Shown here in pieces: positions 27,564 through 38,168 of a stretch of DNA of 64,000 nt (its first letter is position 1; each line of letters starts with the position of its first letter). A program made the position numbers and the translations under genes. This stretch comes from Fuscovulum blasticum DSM 2131 (lineage in GTDB: Bacteria; Pseudomonadota; Alphaproteobacteria; Rhodobacterales; Rhodobacteraceae), in the NCBI RefSeq assembly GCF_003034965.1, contig NZ_PZKE01000012.1, forward strand, positions 49,829 to 113,828, read 5' to 3'. Below the pieces are notes generated by a model that made no database searches, was not told the DNA's origin, and saw only the letters and a list, made by a program, of their open reading frames with translations.

Positions 27564-28037
27564 ATGGCCGAGAAATCAGACCCCAATTCCAAGCTGATCG
27601 CCGAAAACCGGCGCGCCCGTTTCGATTATCATATCGAGTCGGACCTTGAGGCTGGCATCATCCTGCAAGGGTCCGAAGTGAAAAGCCTGCGTCAGGGCGG
27701 CGCCAACATCGGCGAAAGCTATGCCTCGGTCGAAGGCGGCGAGCTGTGGCTGATCAACGGCTACATCGCCCCCTACCTGCAGGCCAAGACCTGGGGCCAC
27801 GAAGAACGCCGCCGCCGCAAACTTCTGGTGTCCCGCAAGGAACTGTCGCGGCTGTGGAACGCGACGGCCCGCGAAGGCATGACCATCGTTCCGCTGAAAA
27901 TGTATTTCAACGAACGCGGCATGGTGAAGCTGAAACTGGGCATCGCCAAGGGCAAGAAGCTGGCCGACAAGCGCGAAACCAGCGCCAAGCGTGACTGGGA
28001 CCGGCAGAAGGCCCGCCTTCTCAAGCAGGGCGGCTAA
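27564..28037 (+). CDS. smpB: SsrA-binding protein
   Basis: The 157-residue SmpB binds tmRNA and places it on stalled ribosomes in trans-translation. [21 protein letters not shown] opens the OB-fold, [14 protein letters not shown] and [16 protein letters not shown] segments follow, and the basic C-terminal tail [19 protein letters not shown] is typical. ATG 27564 was chosen because it starts the family N-terminus; the longer open frame upstream is not conserved in kind. The tmRNA gene itself was not seen in this window. Confidence 0.97.
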   Translation: MAEKSDPNSKLIAENRRARFDYHIESDLEAGIILQGSEVKSLRQGGANIGESYASVEGGELWLINGYIAPYLQAKTWGHEERRRRKLLVSRKELSRLWNATAREGMTIVPLKMYFNERGMVKLKLGIAKGKKLADKRETSAKRDWDRQKARLLKQGG

Positions 28038-28193
28038 GCCACAGCTTCGCTAATTCTTGCACTTTTCACACATGTTTATTGCCGTCCGGGGAACGATAGG
28101 GCAGGATTCCCCCTGCCCGGACCTGGCGCCTTGCGCTTGAGTACCGGGCGGAACCTGCCGAAGAACCGGCGGGACAGGGAAAGGTTGCGCAGT

Positions 28194-28487
28194 ATGGAAA
28201 TCATCATTCAACTCATCGCGGGTGCACTTGGCGGCAACGCCGCTGGTGCGCTGCTCAAGAACCTCAGCCTCGGCACGCTGGGCAACTCGCTCGCCGGCAT
28301 CCTGGGCGGTGGCATCGGTGGCTACCTGCTGCAGATGCTGGGTGCGGGTGGTCTTGGTGGCGCGACGGCCGATATGGCGAACCTTGATATCGGCGCCATT
28401 GTCCAAAGCGTGGCCGGCGGCGGTGTGGGCGGCGGCGTGCTGATGGCGATCATCGGCTTTGTCCGCAAGGCGATGGCCAAGGGCTGA
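28194..28487 (+). CDS. Small glycine-zipper hydrophobic protein
   Basis: I do not recognise a named function. The 97-residue protein is almost entirely hydrophobic with repeated GxxxG and GG spacings ([39 protein letters not shown]) and a basic end FVRKAMAKG. This is the composition of glycine-zipper membrane proteins that oligomerise. It is followed by a strong terminator and preceded by a 156-base gap, so it may be its own transcript. The ATG at 28194 follows a weak AAGG site; an upstream frame to 28131 is basic and unlikely. Confidence 0.7.
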   Translation: MEIIIQLIAGALGGNAAGALLKNLSLGTLGNSLAGILGGGIGGYLLQMLGAGGLGGATADMANLDIGAIVQSVAGGGVGGGVLMAIIGFVRKAMAKG

Positions 28488-28522
28488 TCGCGCCGCGCGC
28501 TTGACGGCGCCCGAAAGATACA

Positions 28523-28551
28523 GGCCCCGCGGTTCCGCCGCGGGGCCTTTT
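28523..28551 (+). terminator. Rho-independent terminator
   Basis: GGCCCCGCGG pairs with CCGCGGGGCC over a TTCCG loop and is followed by TTTTG. It ends the transcript of the glycine-zipper gene. Confidence 0.9.
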
Positions 28552-28647
28552 GCTGGCGCCGCACTGCCGCACCCCGCGGCGAAGGCTTGCACCCGGCGGT
28601 GCTGCGGCTATAGGTCAGCAGACCCCTTTCCCGCGCAAGGCCGCCCC

Positions 28648-29529
28648 ATGCCGCTGATCCCCGCCCCGATGGACGATCCCCGCACGCTTGTCTCGACCGA
28701 CTGGCTGGCGCAACATCTGAACGACCCGGACCTGCGCATCCTGGATGCAAGCTGGTACATGCCCGACGCGGGCCGCGACCCAAAAGCGGAATATGACGCG
28801 GGCCATATTCCAGGCGCGCGCTTCTTCGACATCGACGAAATCACCGACCAGCGGTCCAGCCTGCCCCATATGGCGCCGCCTTCGGAAAAGTTCATCAGCC
28901 GGATGCGCGCCATGGGTGTGGGCGATGGCCATCAGGTCGTGGTCTATGACGGGGCCGGCCTGTTCAGCGCCGCCCGCGTCTGGTGGACCTTCCGCCTGAT
29001 GGGCAAGACCGACATCGCCGTTCTGGACGGCGGCCTGCCGAAATGGCGGGCCGAGGGGCGCGAGATCGAGGACATGCCCCCCGTTGTGCGCGACCGGCAC
29101 ATCACCGTGGCCCGCCAGAACCATCTGGTGAAGGACGTGACCCAGGTCGCCCATGCCGCCAAGCTGGGCCTGGCCGAGGTGATCGACGCCCGGGGCGCCC
29201 CCCGGTTTGAAGGCAGCGTTCCCGAACCCCGGCCGGGCCTGCGTTCGGGCCATATTCCGGGCGCCAGGAACGTGCCCTTCGGCGAAGTTCTCAACCCCGA
29301 TGGCACCATGAAACAGGGCGCCGCGCTGAAGGCCGTGTTCGAAGCCGCCGGCGTTGACCTGAGCCGGCCTGCCATCACCACCTGCGGCTCGGGCGTCACC
29401 GCCTCGGTTCTGGCGCTGGCGCTGGAACGGCTGGGCCACCGCGACTGGGCGGTCTATGACGGCTCTTGGTCGGAATGGGGCATGTATGACGATCTGCCGG
29501 TCGAAACCGGGCCGGCCCGGAAAGGATGA
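28648..29529 (+). CDS. sseA: 3-mercaptopyruvate/thiosulfate sulfurtransferase
   Basis: The 293-residue protein has two rhodanese domains. The N-terminal one (about 10–140) is structural; the C-terminal one holds the active-site loop CGSGVTAS, the form found in mercaptopyruvate sulfurtransferases. AEYDAGHIPGARFFDIDEI and LRSGHIPGARNVPF are the paired rhodanese motifs. It transfers sulfur from 3-mercaptopyruvate to thiol or cyanide acceptors. Start may be ATG 28648 or 28669. Three bases separate it from the aminotransferase gene, which could supply mercaptopyruvate by transamination of cysteine; that link is inference. Confidence 0.93.
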   Translation: MPLIPAPMDDPRTLVSTDWLAQHLNDPDLRILDASWYMPDAGRDPKAEYDAGHIPGARFFDIDEITDQRSSLPHMAPPSEKFISRMRAMGVGDGHQVVVYDGAGLFSAARVWWTFRLMGKTDIAVLDGGLPKWRAEGREIEDMPPVVRDRHITVARQNHLVKDVTQVAHAAKLGLAEVIDARGAPRFEGSVPEPRPGLRSGHIPGARNVPFGEVLNPDGTMKQGAALKAVFEAAGVDLSRPAITTCGSGVTASVLALALERLGHRDWAVYDGSWSEWGMYDDLPVETGPARKG

Positions 29530-29532
29530 AAG

Positions 29533-30708
29533 ATGCTTGAAGCCCTGAATCCCCAGCCGCAGGACAAGATCCTGCAACTGATCGCGATGTTCCGCGAAGA
29601 CCCGCGCGACACCAAGATCGACCTTGGCGTCGGCGTCTACAAAGACCCCACCGGCCTGACCCCGGTGATGCGCGCCGTCAAGGCTGCCGAGAAAAAGCTG
29701 TGGGACAGCGAAAAGACCAAGACCTATACCGCGCTGGCGGGTGAACCGGCCTATAACGCGGCCATGGTCGGGCTGATCCTCGGCGACGGCTATGCCGACC
29801 GCGCCGCCTCGGTCGCCACGCCCGGCGGCACCGGCGCCATCCGGCAGGCGCTGGAACTGATCCGCATGGCGAACCCCAAGGCCAAGGTGTGGATGTCCAA
29901 CCCGACCTGGCCGAACCATCCGTCCATCGTGAAATACCTGGGTATGCCGTCTGGCGAATACCGCTATTTCGACGCCGCCACCGGCGGGGTCGATTTCGCC
30001 GGTCTTTTGGCCGATCTGGGCACCGTTGCTGCTGGCGATGCGGTGCTGCTGCACGGCTGCTGCCACAACCCGACCGGCGCGAACCTGGATGCCGCGCAAT
30101 GGGATCAGGTGATCGCGGTGCTGCAGGCGCGCGGCGCGATTCCCTTTGTCGACCTGGCCTATCAGGGCTTTGGCGACGGGCTGGATGCCGATGCCGAGGC
30201 GACGCGCAAGGTGGCGGCCGCCTTCCCCGAAGTGCTGATCGCCGCCTCCTGCTCCAAGAACTTTGGCGTCTATCGCGAACGGACCGGCATCCTGATCGCG
30301 TTGACCAGCCCCGACCGCAAGGCCGTGGTGCAGGGCAACCTGAACTACCTGAACCGGCAGAACTACAGCTTCCCGCCCGATCACGGCGCCCGTCTGGTGA
30401 CGATGATCCTGGAAGATGCCGCGCTGACGGCCGAATGGAAATCGGAACTGGAAGATGTGCGCCAGAACATGCTGGGCCTGCGCCAGCAACTGGCCGACGA
30501 GCTGCGCCGCGCCACCAACAGCGACCGCTTCGATTTCGTCGCACGGCATCGCGGCATGTTCAGCAGGCTGGGCCTGACCGAAGCGCAGGTCACCACGCTG
30601 CGCGAACAGCACGGCATCTACATGGTCGGCGACAGCCGCATCAACATTGCCGGGCTGAACGCGAAAACCGTGCCGGTTCTGGCCGCCGCCATCGCGCAGG
30701 TTCTGTAA
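29533..30708 (+). CDS. tyrB: Aromatic amino acid (aspartate/tyrosine-type) aminotransferase
   Basis: The 391-residue PLP enzyme is a class I aminotransferase of the AspC/TyrB branch. IDLGVGVYKDPTGLTPVM begins it, GGTGAIRQALE and HGCCHNPTG bind cofactor and substrate, and SCSKNFGVYRER contains the PLP Lys. The C-terminus has the RINIAGLN substrate Arg. In Rhodobacterales this enzyme acts on aromatic keto acids, so it would complete phenylalanine synthesis begun by pheA; the precise specificity cannot be told from sequence. It is coupled to sseA. Confidence 0.92.
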   Translation: MLEALNPQPQDKILQLIAMFREDPRDTKIDLGVGVYKDPTGLTPVMRAVKAAEKKLWDSEKTKTYTALAGEPAYNAAMVGLILGDGYADRAASVATPGGTGAIRQALELIRMANPKAKVWMSNPTWPNHPSIVKYLGMPSGEYRYFDAATGGVDFAGLLADLGTVAAGDAVLLHGCCHNPTGANLDAAQWDQVIAVLQARGAIPFVDLAYQGFGDGLDADAEATRKVAAAFPEVLIAASCSKNFGVYRERTGILIALTSPDRKAVVQGNLNYLNRQNYSFPPDHGARLVTMILEDAALTAEWKSELEDVRQNMLGLRQQLADELRRATNSDRFDFVARHRGMFSRLGLTEAQVTTLREQHGIYMVGDSRINIAGLNAKTVPVLAAAIAQVL

Positions 30709-30752
30709 CCCCCCTTCCTGGCGTGCCTCGTGGCAGGCCGGGGCCTCCGGCG

Positions 30753-30807
30753 GGGGTATTTGGGCCAAGAGGAAGCACATGCTTCTTCATCTTGGCCCAA
30801 ACACCCC
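30753..30807. repeat. Large imperfect inverted repeat, REP-like
   Basis: The left arm GGGGTATTTGGGCCAAGA and the right arm TCTTGGCCCAAACACCCC form a long hairpin with a GAAGC…GCTTC extension at the tip. The arms look like the intergenic repeat seen in Rhodobacter-type genomes. A decayed single arm occurs near 42838–42870. Confidence 0.7.
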
Positions 30808-30870
30808 GGGGGGGCCGAGCGTCAGCGAGGTGGGGGCAGAGCCCTCCCCTGCGCCGGCAGACAAAACTGA

Positions 30871-30904
30871 AAAGGCCCGCGGGGGGAGGAACCCGCGGGC
30901 CTTT
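30871..30904. terminator. Bidirectional terminator between tyrB and amtB
   Basis: AAAGGCCCGCGGG pairs with CCCGCGGGCCTTT around an eight-base loop. A runs and T runs on both sides let it serve the aminotransferase transcript on plus and glnK–amtB on minus. Confidence 0.9.
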
Positions 30905-30945
30905 CCATTTCGGGCGGCAGGAGGGGCCAGCCGCCCGGGTCATCC

Positions 30946-32358
30946 TCAGTAGTTGTAGGCGCTTTCGCCGTGCGAGGTCTGGTCAAGACCCTGACGCTCG
31001 TCATCGGCGCTCGGACGAAGACCGAACACGGCCTTGATCACCAGGAACAGGACCAGAGAGACACCGCCCGACCAGACCAGCGTCACCCCGACGGCCTTCA
31101 TCTGGGTGATCACCTGGGCGCCCATGTCATAGGCCCCGGCCACGGCCGGGAAGACGGTGTAATCGTACCAGCCCTGACCGCCCAGCGACGGGTCGGCCAC
31201 GATGCCGGTGCCGATGGCGCCGACAATGCCGCCGATGCAGTGAACACCAAAGACATCCAGGCTGTCGTCATAGCCGAAGGCCTTCTTCACCTTGCTGACG
31301 AAGATGTAGCAGATCGGCGATACGATCAGACCCAGCAGCATTGCGCCCATTGGCGAGGCGAAGCCTGCCGCCGGGGTGATCGCGACCAGACCCGCCACCG
31401 CACCGGTGACCGCGCCCAGCAGCGAAGGGCGGCCGTGCGCTGCCTGTTCGACAAAGCACCACGCCAGCGTTGCTGCAGCGGTGGCCACAAAGGTATTGAG
31501 GAAAGCCAGTGCCGCCAGACCGTTCGATTCCAGGTTGGAACCGGCATTGAAGCCGAACCAGCCAACCCACAGCAGCGAGGCGCCGATCATGGTCATGGTC
31601 AGGCTGTGCGGCGGCATGGCTTCCTTGTTGAAGCCCAACCGCTTGCCGATAACGATGCAGCCGACAAGGCCCGCGATCCCGGCATTGATGTGCACCACGG
31701 TCCCGCCTGCAAAGTCCAGCGCGCCCCAGCCCCACAGCAGGCCGTGATCGCCCGGCAGATCGGCAAGGAAGTCCGGGCCTGCCCAGTACCAGACCATGTG
31801 CGCCATCGGGAAATAGACCACGGTCAGCCAGACCACCACGAACAGCATCAGCGGCCAGAATTTGATCCGCTCTGCGAAGGCCCCAACGATGAGGGCCGGG
31901 GTGATGCAGGCGAAGGTCATCTGGAAGACGACAAACGCATATTCCGGGATGTAGACGTTGTTCGAGAAGGTCGCGGCGAAGGTGCCGGTGCCGACATTCG
32001 CGAGGAACGCCTTCGACAGGCCCCCGATGAACGGCCCGCCGCTGGTGAAGGCCAGCGAATAGCCGTAAGCGACCCAGAGCAGCGCCGCCAGCGATACGAT
32101 CATGAAGACCTGCATCAGCAGCGAAAGCATGTTCTTCGTGCGCACCAGACCGCCGTAGAACAGCGCCAGCGCCGGGATCGACATCAGCAGAACCAGCGCC
32201 GAGGAGATCAGCATCCAGGCCGTGTCGCCCTTGTCCACCATTCCGGCCATGGCGGCCGCGTCGGGGTTCTTGATCGGACCGTCCTGCGCCAGTGCGGGCA
32301 ACGCGGCCAGCGCCGCGAAGGCTGCTCCCGTTCCCAAGATTTTCGTCAATGGTTTCAT
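30946..32358 (-). CDS. amtB: Ammonium transporter
   Basis: The 470-residue inner-membrane channel imports ammonium. A signal peptide (MKPLTKILGTGAAFAALAAL) precedes eleven helices. Family landmarks are FYGGLVRTKN, MAHMVWYWAG, DFAGGTVVHINAGIAGL with the first pore His, and VHCIGGIVGAIGTG with the second His. The ATG at 32358 has an AGAGG site nine bases upstream; ATG 32367 is the alternative. It lies 25 bases after glnK, whose product blocks it when nitrogen is plentiful. A terminator follows. Confidence 0.97.
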   Translation of the reverse strand: MKPLTKILGTGAAFAALAALPALAQDGPIKNPDAAAMAGMVDKGDTAWMLISSALVLLMSIPALALFYGGLVRTKNMLSLLMQVFMIVSLAALLWVAYGYSLAFTSGGPFIGGLSKAFLANVGTGTFAATFSNNVYIPEYAFVVFQMTFACITPALIVGAFAERIKFWPLMLFVVVWLTVVYFPMAHMVWYWAGPDFLADLPGDHGLLWGWGALDFAGGTVVHINAGIAGLVGCIVIGKRLGFNKEAMPPHSLTMTMIGASLLWVGWFGFNAGSNLESNGLAALAFLNTFVATAAATLAWCFVEQAAHGRPSLLGAVTGAVAGLVAITPAAGFASPMGAMLLGLIVSPICYIFVSKVKKAFGYDDSLDVFGVHCIGGIVGAIGTGIVADPSLGGQGWYDYTVFPAVAGAYDMGAQVITQMKAVGVTLVWSGGVSLVLFLVIKAVFGLRPSADDERQGLDQTSHGESAYNY

Positions 32359-32383
32359 CGCGTTCATCCTCTTCCCCGCACGC

Positions 32384-32876
<493 letters not shown>

Positions 32877-32990
32877 AAATTAATCATACAAGCGACGCGA
32901 ATCGCGACGCCGATCTCTTCGCATCGCGGCAAAAGGCGGCTATCTTCGCCCCCCAAGAATGAACACGCGATCAAGGCGGGCAGTTTTACG

Positions 32991-35207
32991 ATGGCAGCGG
33001 GTGGCAGGGGCAAAGACCCCCTTGTGGCGGACAGACGATATTCCTCGCGCACGACAGCGCCCGCGAAGAAAACCGCGGCGCCCAAGCGCACGCCGCGCAC
33101 GCCCGGCCCGCGCCGCCGGCATGGCCTGATCGTGGGGTTCGTGCTGTTCCTGTGGCGGATGATCTGGGCCGTGCTGTGGCGGGTGACCGCCGTCGCCCTG
33201 CTGGTCTATGCCGGCATCGTTTTCTACTTCTATTCGCAACTGCCCGACCTGAACGCCCTGCTTGACGGCCGTGCCCGCGGCTCGGTCACGCTGCTTGACC
33301 GCAACAACAAGGTCTTTGCCTGGCGCGGCGAAACCTTCGGCGGCCAGGTCACCGCCGGCACCGTCTCGCCTTATCTGCACAACGCGGTGATCGCGACCGA
33401 GGACAAGCGGTTCTACTGGCACTTCGGCGTGTCGCCGCGCGGCATCGCCAGCGCCGTGCGCATCAACCTGTCGGAAGGCCGCGGCCCGTTCGAAGGCAAC
33501 GGCGGTTCGACCATCACCCAGCAGGTGGCGAAACTGCTTTGCCTTGGCGTTACCTATGACCCGGCGCATTGGAAGACCGAAGCCGAATACGAAAAGGACT
33601 GCCGGTCGGGTGGCATGTGGCGCAAGATCAAGGAACTGCCGTTCTCCATGGCGATGGAGGCGAAGTATTCCAAGGAAGACATCCTGACGATCTACTTCAA
33701 CCGCGCCTATCTGGGCGCCGGCGCCCGCGGGTTTGAAGCCGCCGCCCAACGCTATTTCGGCAAATCCGCCGCCGATGTCAGCGCCGCCGAAGCGGCCATG
33801 CTGGCGGGGCTGCTCAAGGCGCCCTCGACTTATGCGCCCACCGGCAACATGCAGCGCGCGCGCGACCGGGCCGCCGTGGTGATCGGCCTGATGCAGGAAC
33901 AGGGCTACCTGACCAAGGCCGAGGCCGCCGAGGCGCTGGCCCATCCGGCCCAGTTGTCCAAGGCCGCGGCACAGAAGAACGGCGGCTTCTTTGCCGACTG
34001 GGTGATGGAGACGACCCCCGACTATCTGGCCCGCACCACCACCGAAGACGTGATCATGGAGACCACGCTCGACCAGAAGATGCAGTCTCAGGCCGAAGAG
34101 GCGCTGAAATGGGTCTTCGAGAACAAGGTCAAGGCGGGGTCGAAGGCGCAGGCCGCGATCGTGGTGATGAGCGCGGATGGCGCCGTGCGCGCCATGGTGG
34201 GCGGGCGCGACCTGCCGCAGGCAGGTGATTTCAACCGGGCCACCCAGGCCCTGCGGCAGACCGGATCGGCCTTCAAGCCCTTCATCTATGCCGTGGCCAT
34301 GGATCTGGGCTACAGCCCGCTGGATTATGTCGATGACAGCCCGTGGTCGATCAACGTGCCGGGCTCGGGCGTCTATTCCCCCAAGAACTATGACGGCAAG
34401 TTCAAGGGCATGATCACGCTGACCCAGGCCCTGGCCGAAAGCCGCAACATTCCCGCCGTCAAGATTCAGGAACTGGTCGGGCGCGATCTGGTGAAGAAGG
34501 TCGCCACCGATTTCGGCGTGGCGCAGAATCTGGCCGATGGCCCGGCGCTGGCCCTTGGCGCCAGCGAATCCACCCTGATCGAGATGACCGGCGCCTATGC
34601 CGGCATCCTGAACGGCGGATCGTCCGTCACGCCCTACGGGCTGCGCGCGCTGAAACTTCAGGGCGAGGAGGAGCCGCTGTTCGGGCAGGGCGGCGGCATC
34701 GGGGAACGGGTGATCTCGGAAACCGCGGCCCATGCGCTGATCTACATGATGACGCAGGTGATCGAGAAGGGCACCGGCACCCGCGCCCGGCTGAACGGGT
34801 ATGAGGCCGCCGGCAAAACCGGCACCACCAACTCGGCCCGCGATGCCTGGTTCGTGGGCTTCACGGCCGATTATGTGGTGGGTGTCTGGCTGGGGTATGA
34901 CGACAACACCCCGCTGAACGGTGTCACCGGCGGCGGGCTGCCGGCGGAAATCTGGCATGAGGTGATGACCCGCATCAGCGAAGGGTCAGAGCCGAAGCCG
35001 CTGCCGAAGGAAATTCCCGGCAACACGGTCACGGGCGTTCCGGGGGCAATGCCGGGTGAGCCGGTTCCCTATGACCCCAATGATTTCGTCCAGCCCGAGG
35101 ACGTGCCCTATTTCGACGGCTCGAACCCCAACAAGCCGGGCATGACCGAAGACGATCTGGCCGACCAGATCCTGAACGACGTGCAAAGGAACGGCGCCGG
35201 CAACTGA
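32991..35207 (+). CDS. Class A penicillin-binding protein (PBP1 type)
   Basis: The 738-residue bifunctional enzyme polymerises and cross-links peptidoglycan. A basic cytoplasmic N-terminus (about 1–45) leads to one membrane anchor. The GT51 glycosyltransferase domain shows EDKRFYWHFGVSP and GGSTITQQVAK. The transpeptidase has the active Ser426 in SAFK, then an SRN (ESRNIPA) and KTGTT motif. An acidic, Pro-rich tail follows. ATG 32991 begins a basic tail typical of the family, whereas the longer frame overlaps the promoter gap. Divergent from glnK. Works with mreBCD-driven growth or division, inferred. Confidence 0.94.
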   Translation: MAAGGRGKDPLVADRRYSSRTTAPAKKTAAPKRTPRTPGPRRRHGLIVGFVLFLWRMIWAVLWRVTAVALLVYAGIVFYFYSQLPDLNALLDGRARGSVTLLDRNNKVFAWRGETFGGQVTAGTVSPYLHNAVIATEDKRFYWHFGVSPRGIASAVRINLSEGRGPFEGNGGSTITQQVAKLLCLGVTYDPAHWKTEAEYEKDCRSGGMWRKIKELPFSMAMEAKYSKEDILTIYFNRAYLGAGARGFEAAAQRYFGKSAADVSAAEAAMLAGLLKAPSTYAPTGNMQRARDRAAVVIGLMQEQGYLTKAEAAEALAHPAQLSKAAAQKNGGFFADWVMETTPDYLARTTTEDVIMETTLDQKMQSQAEEALKWVFENKVKAGSKAQAAIVVMSADGAVRAMVGGRDLPQAGDFNRATQALRQTGSAFKPFIYAVAMDLGYSPLDYVDDSPWSINVPGSGVYSPKNYDGKFKGMITLTQALAESRNIPAVKIQELVGRDLVKKVATDFGVAQNLADGPALALGASESTLIEMTGAYAGILNGGSSVTPYGLRALKLQGEEEPLFGQGGGIGERVISETAAHALIYMMTQVIEKGTGTRARLNGYEAAGKTGTTNSARDAWFVGFTADYVVGVWLGYDDNTPLNGVTGGGLPAEIWHEVMTRISEGSEPKPLPKEIPGNTVTGVPGAMPGEPVPYDPNDFVQPEDVPYFDGSNPNKPGMTEDDLADQILNDVQRNGAGN

Positions 35208-35225
35208 CCGGCGCCAGCGCCACCG

Positions 35226-35978
35226 TCACAGGCTGCCGAACCGCCCGGCAATCGCCGCGGCATGGGCGGCAAGGTCGGGCGTCCGCGCCCATTGCTTCAG
35301 CAGGTCTGACCAGCGAAGCGCAACAAAGGTGACGGCATCCCCTTTCACCGCGCGGGCAAAATCGGCGATCTCGGCCTCGTGCCGGGCAATGGCGGCAGGG
35401 TCCACCGGCTTGCCGCTGGCCCAGGTGGCCGGCGCGGCATGCAGATAGACCATCACCGCCCCGCGCGCCCGTTTGGTGCCCTGCGTGCGCAGGCCATAGG
35501 CGTTCTTCACCAGTTCGACGGCATCCAGGCAACGATAGACCTGCCGCCCTTCGGTCAGCGCGTGGCGCAGGGCGGTGAAGCGGGCCATACCATCGCCCCA
35601 GTCGCGGGTCTCGAACGCCTCGGAAAAGGCCGATGCCTTGCGCGGGCGGAACGGCTCATAACGCTTGGCCTCGACACCAACCAGCGTCGTGGGGGTGACA
35701 AGCACCGCATCCAGCCAGGGATGCCTGCCGCCCCGCCAGGGGAACGGCATCTCGGCCTCGACCTCGACCGTTTCCACCCGGCCCATCGGCACGCCGGGCA
35801 GCGGTGGCAGGGCGGCAGGCCGATCCAGGAACCAGCCGAAGGCATTGGCGGCCAGCGCGGCCGAAGACTCGGGGCTGTCGAACTTGCCAGACGCCAGTTC
35901 ACCCCCCGGCGCGCGGCCAAGGGCGGCAAGAACGGCCTCGGCCGGAACGCCGGGCAGGAAGGGGAAAGATGCGGGCAT
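35226..35978 (-). CDS. Unrecognised protein with a PD-(D/E)XK-like motif
   Basis: I cannot name this 250-residue protein. A central stretch reads WLDAVLVTPTTLVGVEAKR (near residues 85–103), matching the D…ExK arrangement of PD-(D/E)XK nuclease-like folds: an Asp, a hydrophobic strand and a Glu-x-Lys. Further on are QVYRCLDAVELVKNAYGL and a hydrophobic VMVYLHAAPATWASG strand. There is no signal peptide. It is convergent with the PBP gene (19-base gap) and has no obvious operon partner. Other possibilities include a non-catalytic restriction-like domain. Confidence 0.65.
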   Translation of the reverse strand: MPASFPFLPGVPAEAVLAALGRAPGGELASGKFDSPESSAALAANAFGWFLDRPAALPPLPGVPMGRVETVEVEAEMPFPWRGGRHPWLDAVLVTPTTLVGVEAKRYEPFRPRKASAFSEAFETRDWGDGMARFTALRHALTEGRQVYRCLDAVELVKNAYGLRTQGTKRARGAVMVYLHAAPATWASGKPVDPAAIARHEAEIADFARAVKGDAVTFVALRWSDLLKQWARTPDLAAHAAAIAGRFGSL

Positions 35979-36086
35979 GAACGGCCTTTCCGGGCAAGCG
36001 CGCCCGCCCGGAACCGGACGCCTGCGCGATGGCCCCCAGATGAAGCTGCCGCGCGGGCAGGTCAATCCCCGGCAGGCGGGGGCAGA

Positions 36087-36845
36087 TCAGGCGCCCTTCA
36101 TCTCTTGCAGGGTATTGCCGCCATCAACCACCAGCGTGGTGCCGGTGACATAGGACGCCTCTTCGCTGGCCAGGAACAGCGCGCAGGCGGCCACTTCGGC
36201 AGGGGTGCCGGGGCGGCCGGCCGGGGTGCGCTGCCCGGCCCTGATTTCCTTGGGGCTGGAGCTGTCGGTGGCGATCCAGCCGGGCAGCACCGCGTTGCAG
36301 GTGATGCCCTGCCGGCCATATTCCAGCGCGATCGAACGGGTCATGCCGGTGATCGCGGCCTTGGCGGTGGCATAGGCGGAACTGCCGTCTATGGCGACGA
36401 CAGGCCCGGTCACGCTGCTGATGTTGACGATGCGGCCATAGCCTTGCGCCGCCATGCCCGGCAGGGCCGCGCGGCAGCAATGGAAGGTGGTGTTGATGTT
36501 CAGCGCCATGTGATGCGCCCAGTCGGCATCAGACCAGCCGGCCAGCGCCTGCCGCTTCACCCGCCTGCCCGATTGCACCATGCCGGCATTGTTCACCAGC
36601 ACCTCGACAGGGCCAAGCCCGGCCTCGACGGCGGCGAACAGCGCGGCCACCTGGGCCGGATCGGTCAGGTCCGCGATATGCGACATCGCGCCGATTTCGG
36701 CGGCCCTGTCATGGATGCGCGGCGTGGTTGCGGTCAGGCAGACACGCGCCCCGGCTGCGGCCAGCGCCCGCCCGATGGCAAAGCCGATTCCCCCCGGCGC
36801 CCCTGCGCCCGTGACCAAAGCCACCCGTCCCGCAACGCCCGCCAT
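36087..36845 (-). CDS. Short-chain dehydrogenase/reductase
   Basis: The 252-residue SDR oxidoreductase begins with the NAD(P)-binding Gly-rich loop VTGAGAPGGIGFAIG. NNAGM is present, and the catalytic Ser, Tyr and Lys lie in NISSVTGPV and YATAKAAITG. The C-terminal half has the usual GWIATDSS and DGGNTLQ segments, close to FabG-like enzymes. The substrate is unknown. It stands 109 bases after the PD-(D/E)XK-like gene in the same direction and 249 bases upstream of divergent mreB. The 249-base gap to mreB holds no gene. Confidence 0.93.
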   Translation of the reverse strand: MAGVAGRVALVTGAGAPGGIGFAIGRALAAAGARVCLTATTPRIHDRAAEIGAMSHIADLTDPAQVAALFAAVEAGLGPVEVLVNNAGMVQSGRRVKRQALAGWSDADWAHHMALNINTTFHCCRAALPGMAAQGYGRIVNISSVTGPVVAIDGSSAYATAKAAITGMTRSIALEYGRQGITCNAVLPGWIATDSSSPKEIRAGQRTPAGRPGTPAEVAACALFLASEEASYVTGTTLVVDGGNTLQEMKGA

Positions 36846-37054
36846 GCTGCCCCCTGCCCTGCATCCTGCCGGGCCAGAATGGCAAGATGTCGCGGAAGGT
36901 CAATTCCGGGCAAGAATGTGAGGCGCCAACCCCCATTCAACATGCGATTCCTGCACCTACGCGAAAGTGTGCGGCCTGCCGCCGTGCCCGTGCTACAAGG
37001 CCTTTCGTTCATCGGCGCAGGTCCTTATATGAAGGCGCCCGCCTCGGACCCTGA

Positions 37055-38131
<1,077 letters not shown>

Positions 38132-38168
38132 TCGCAACCGGGCGACAGGTCAGCAAGGCGAGGCGCGT

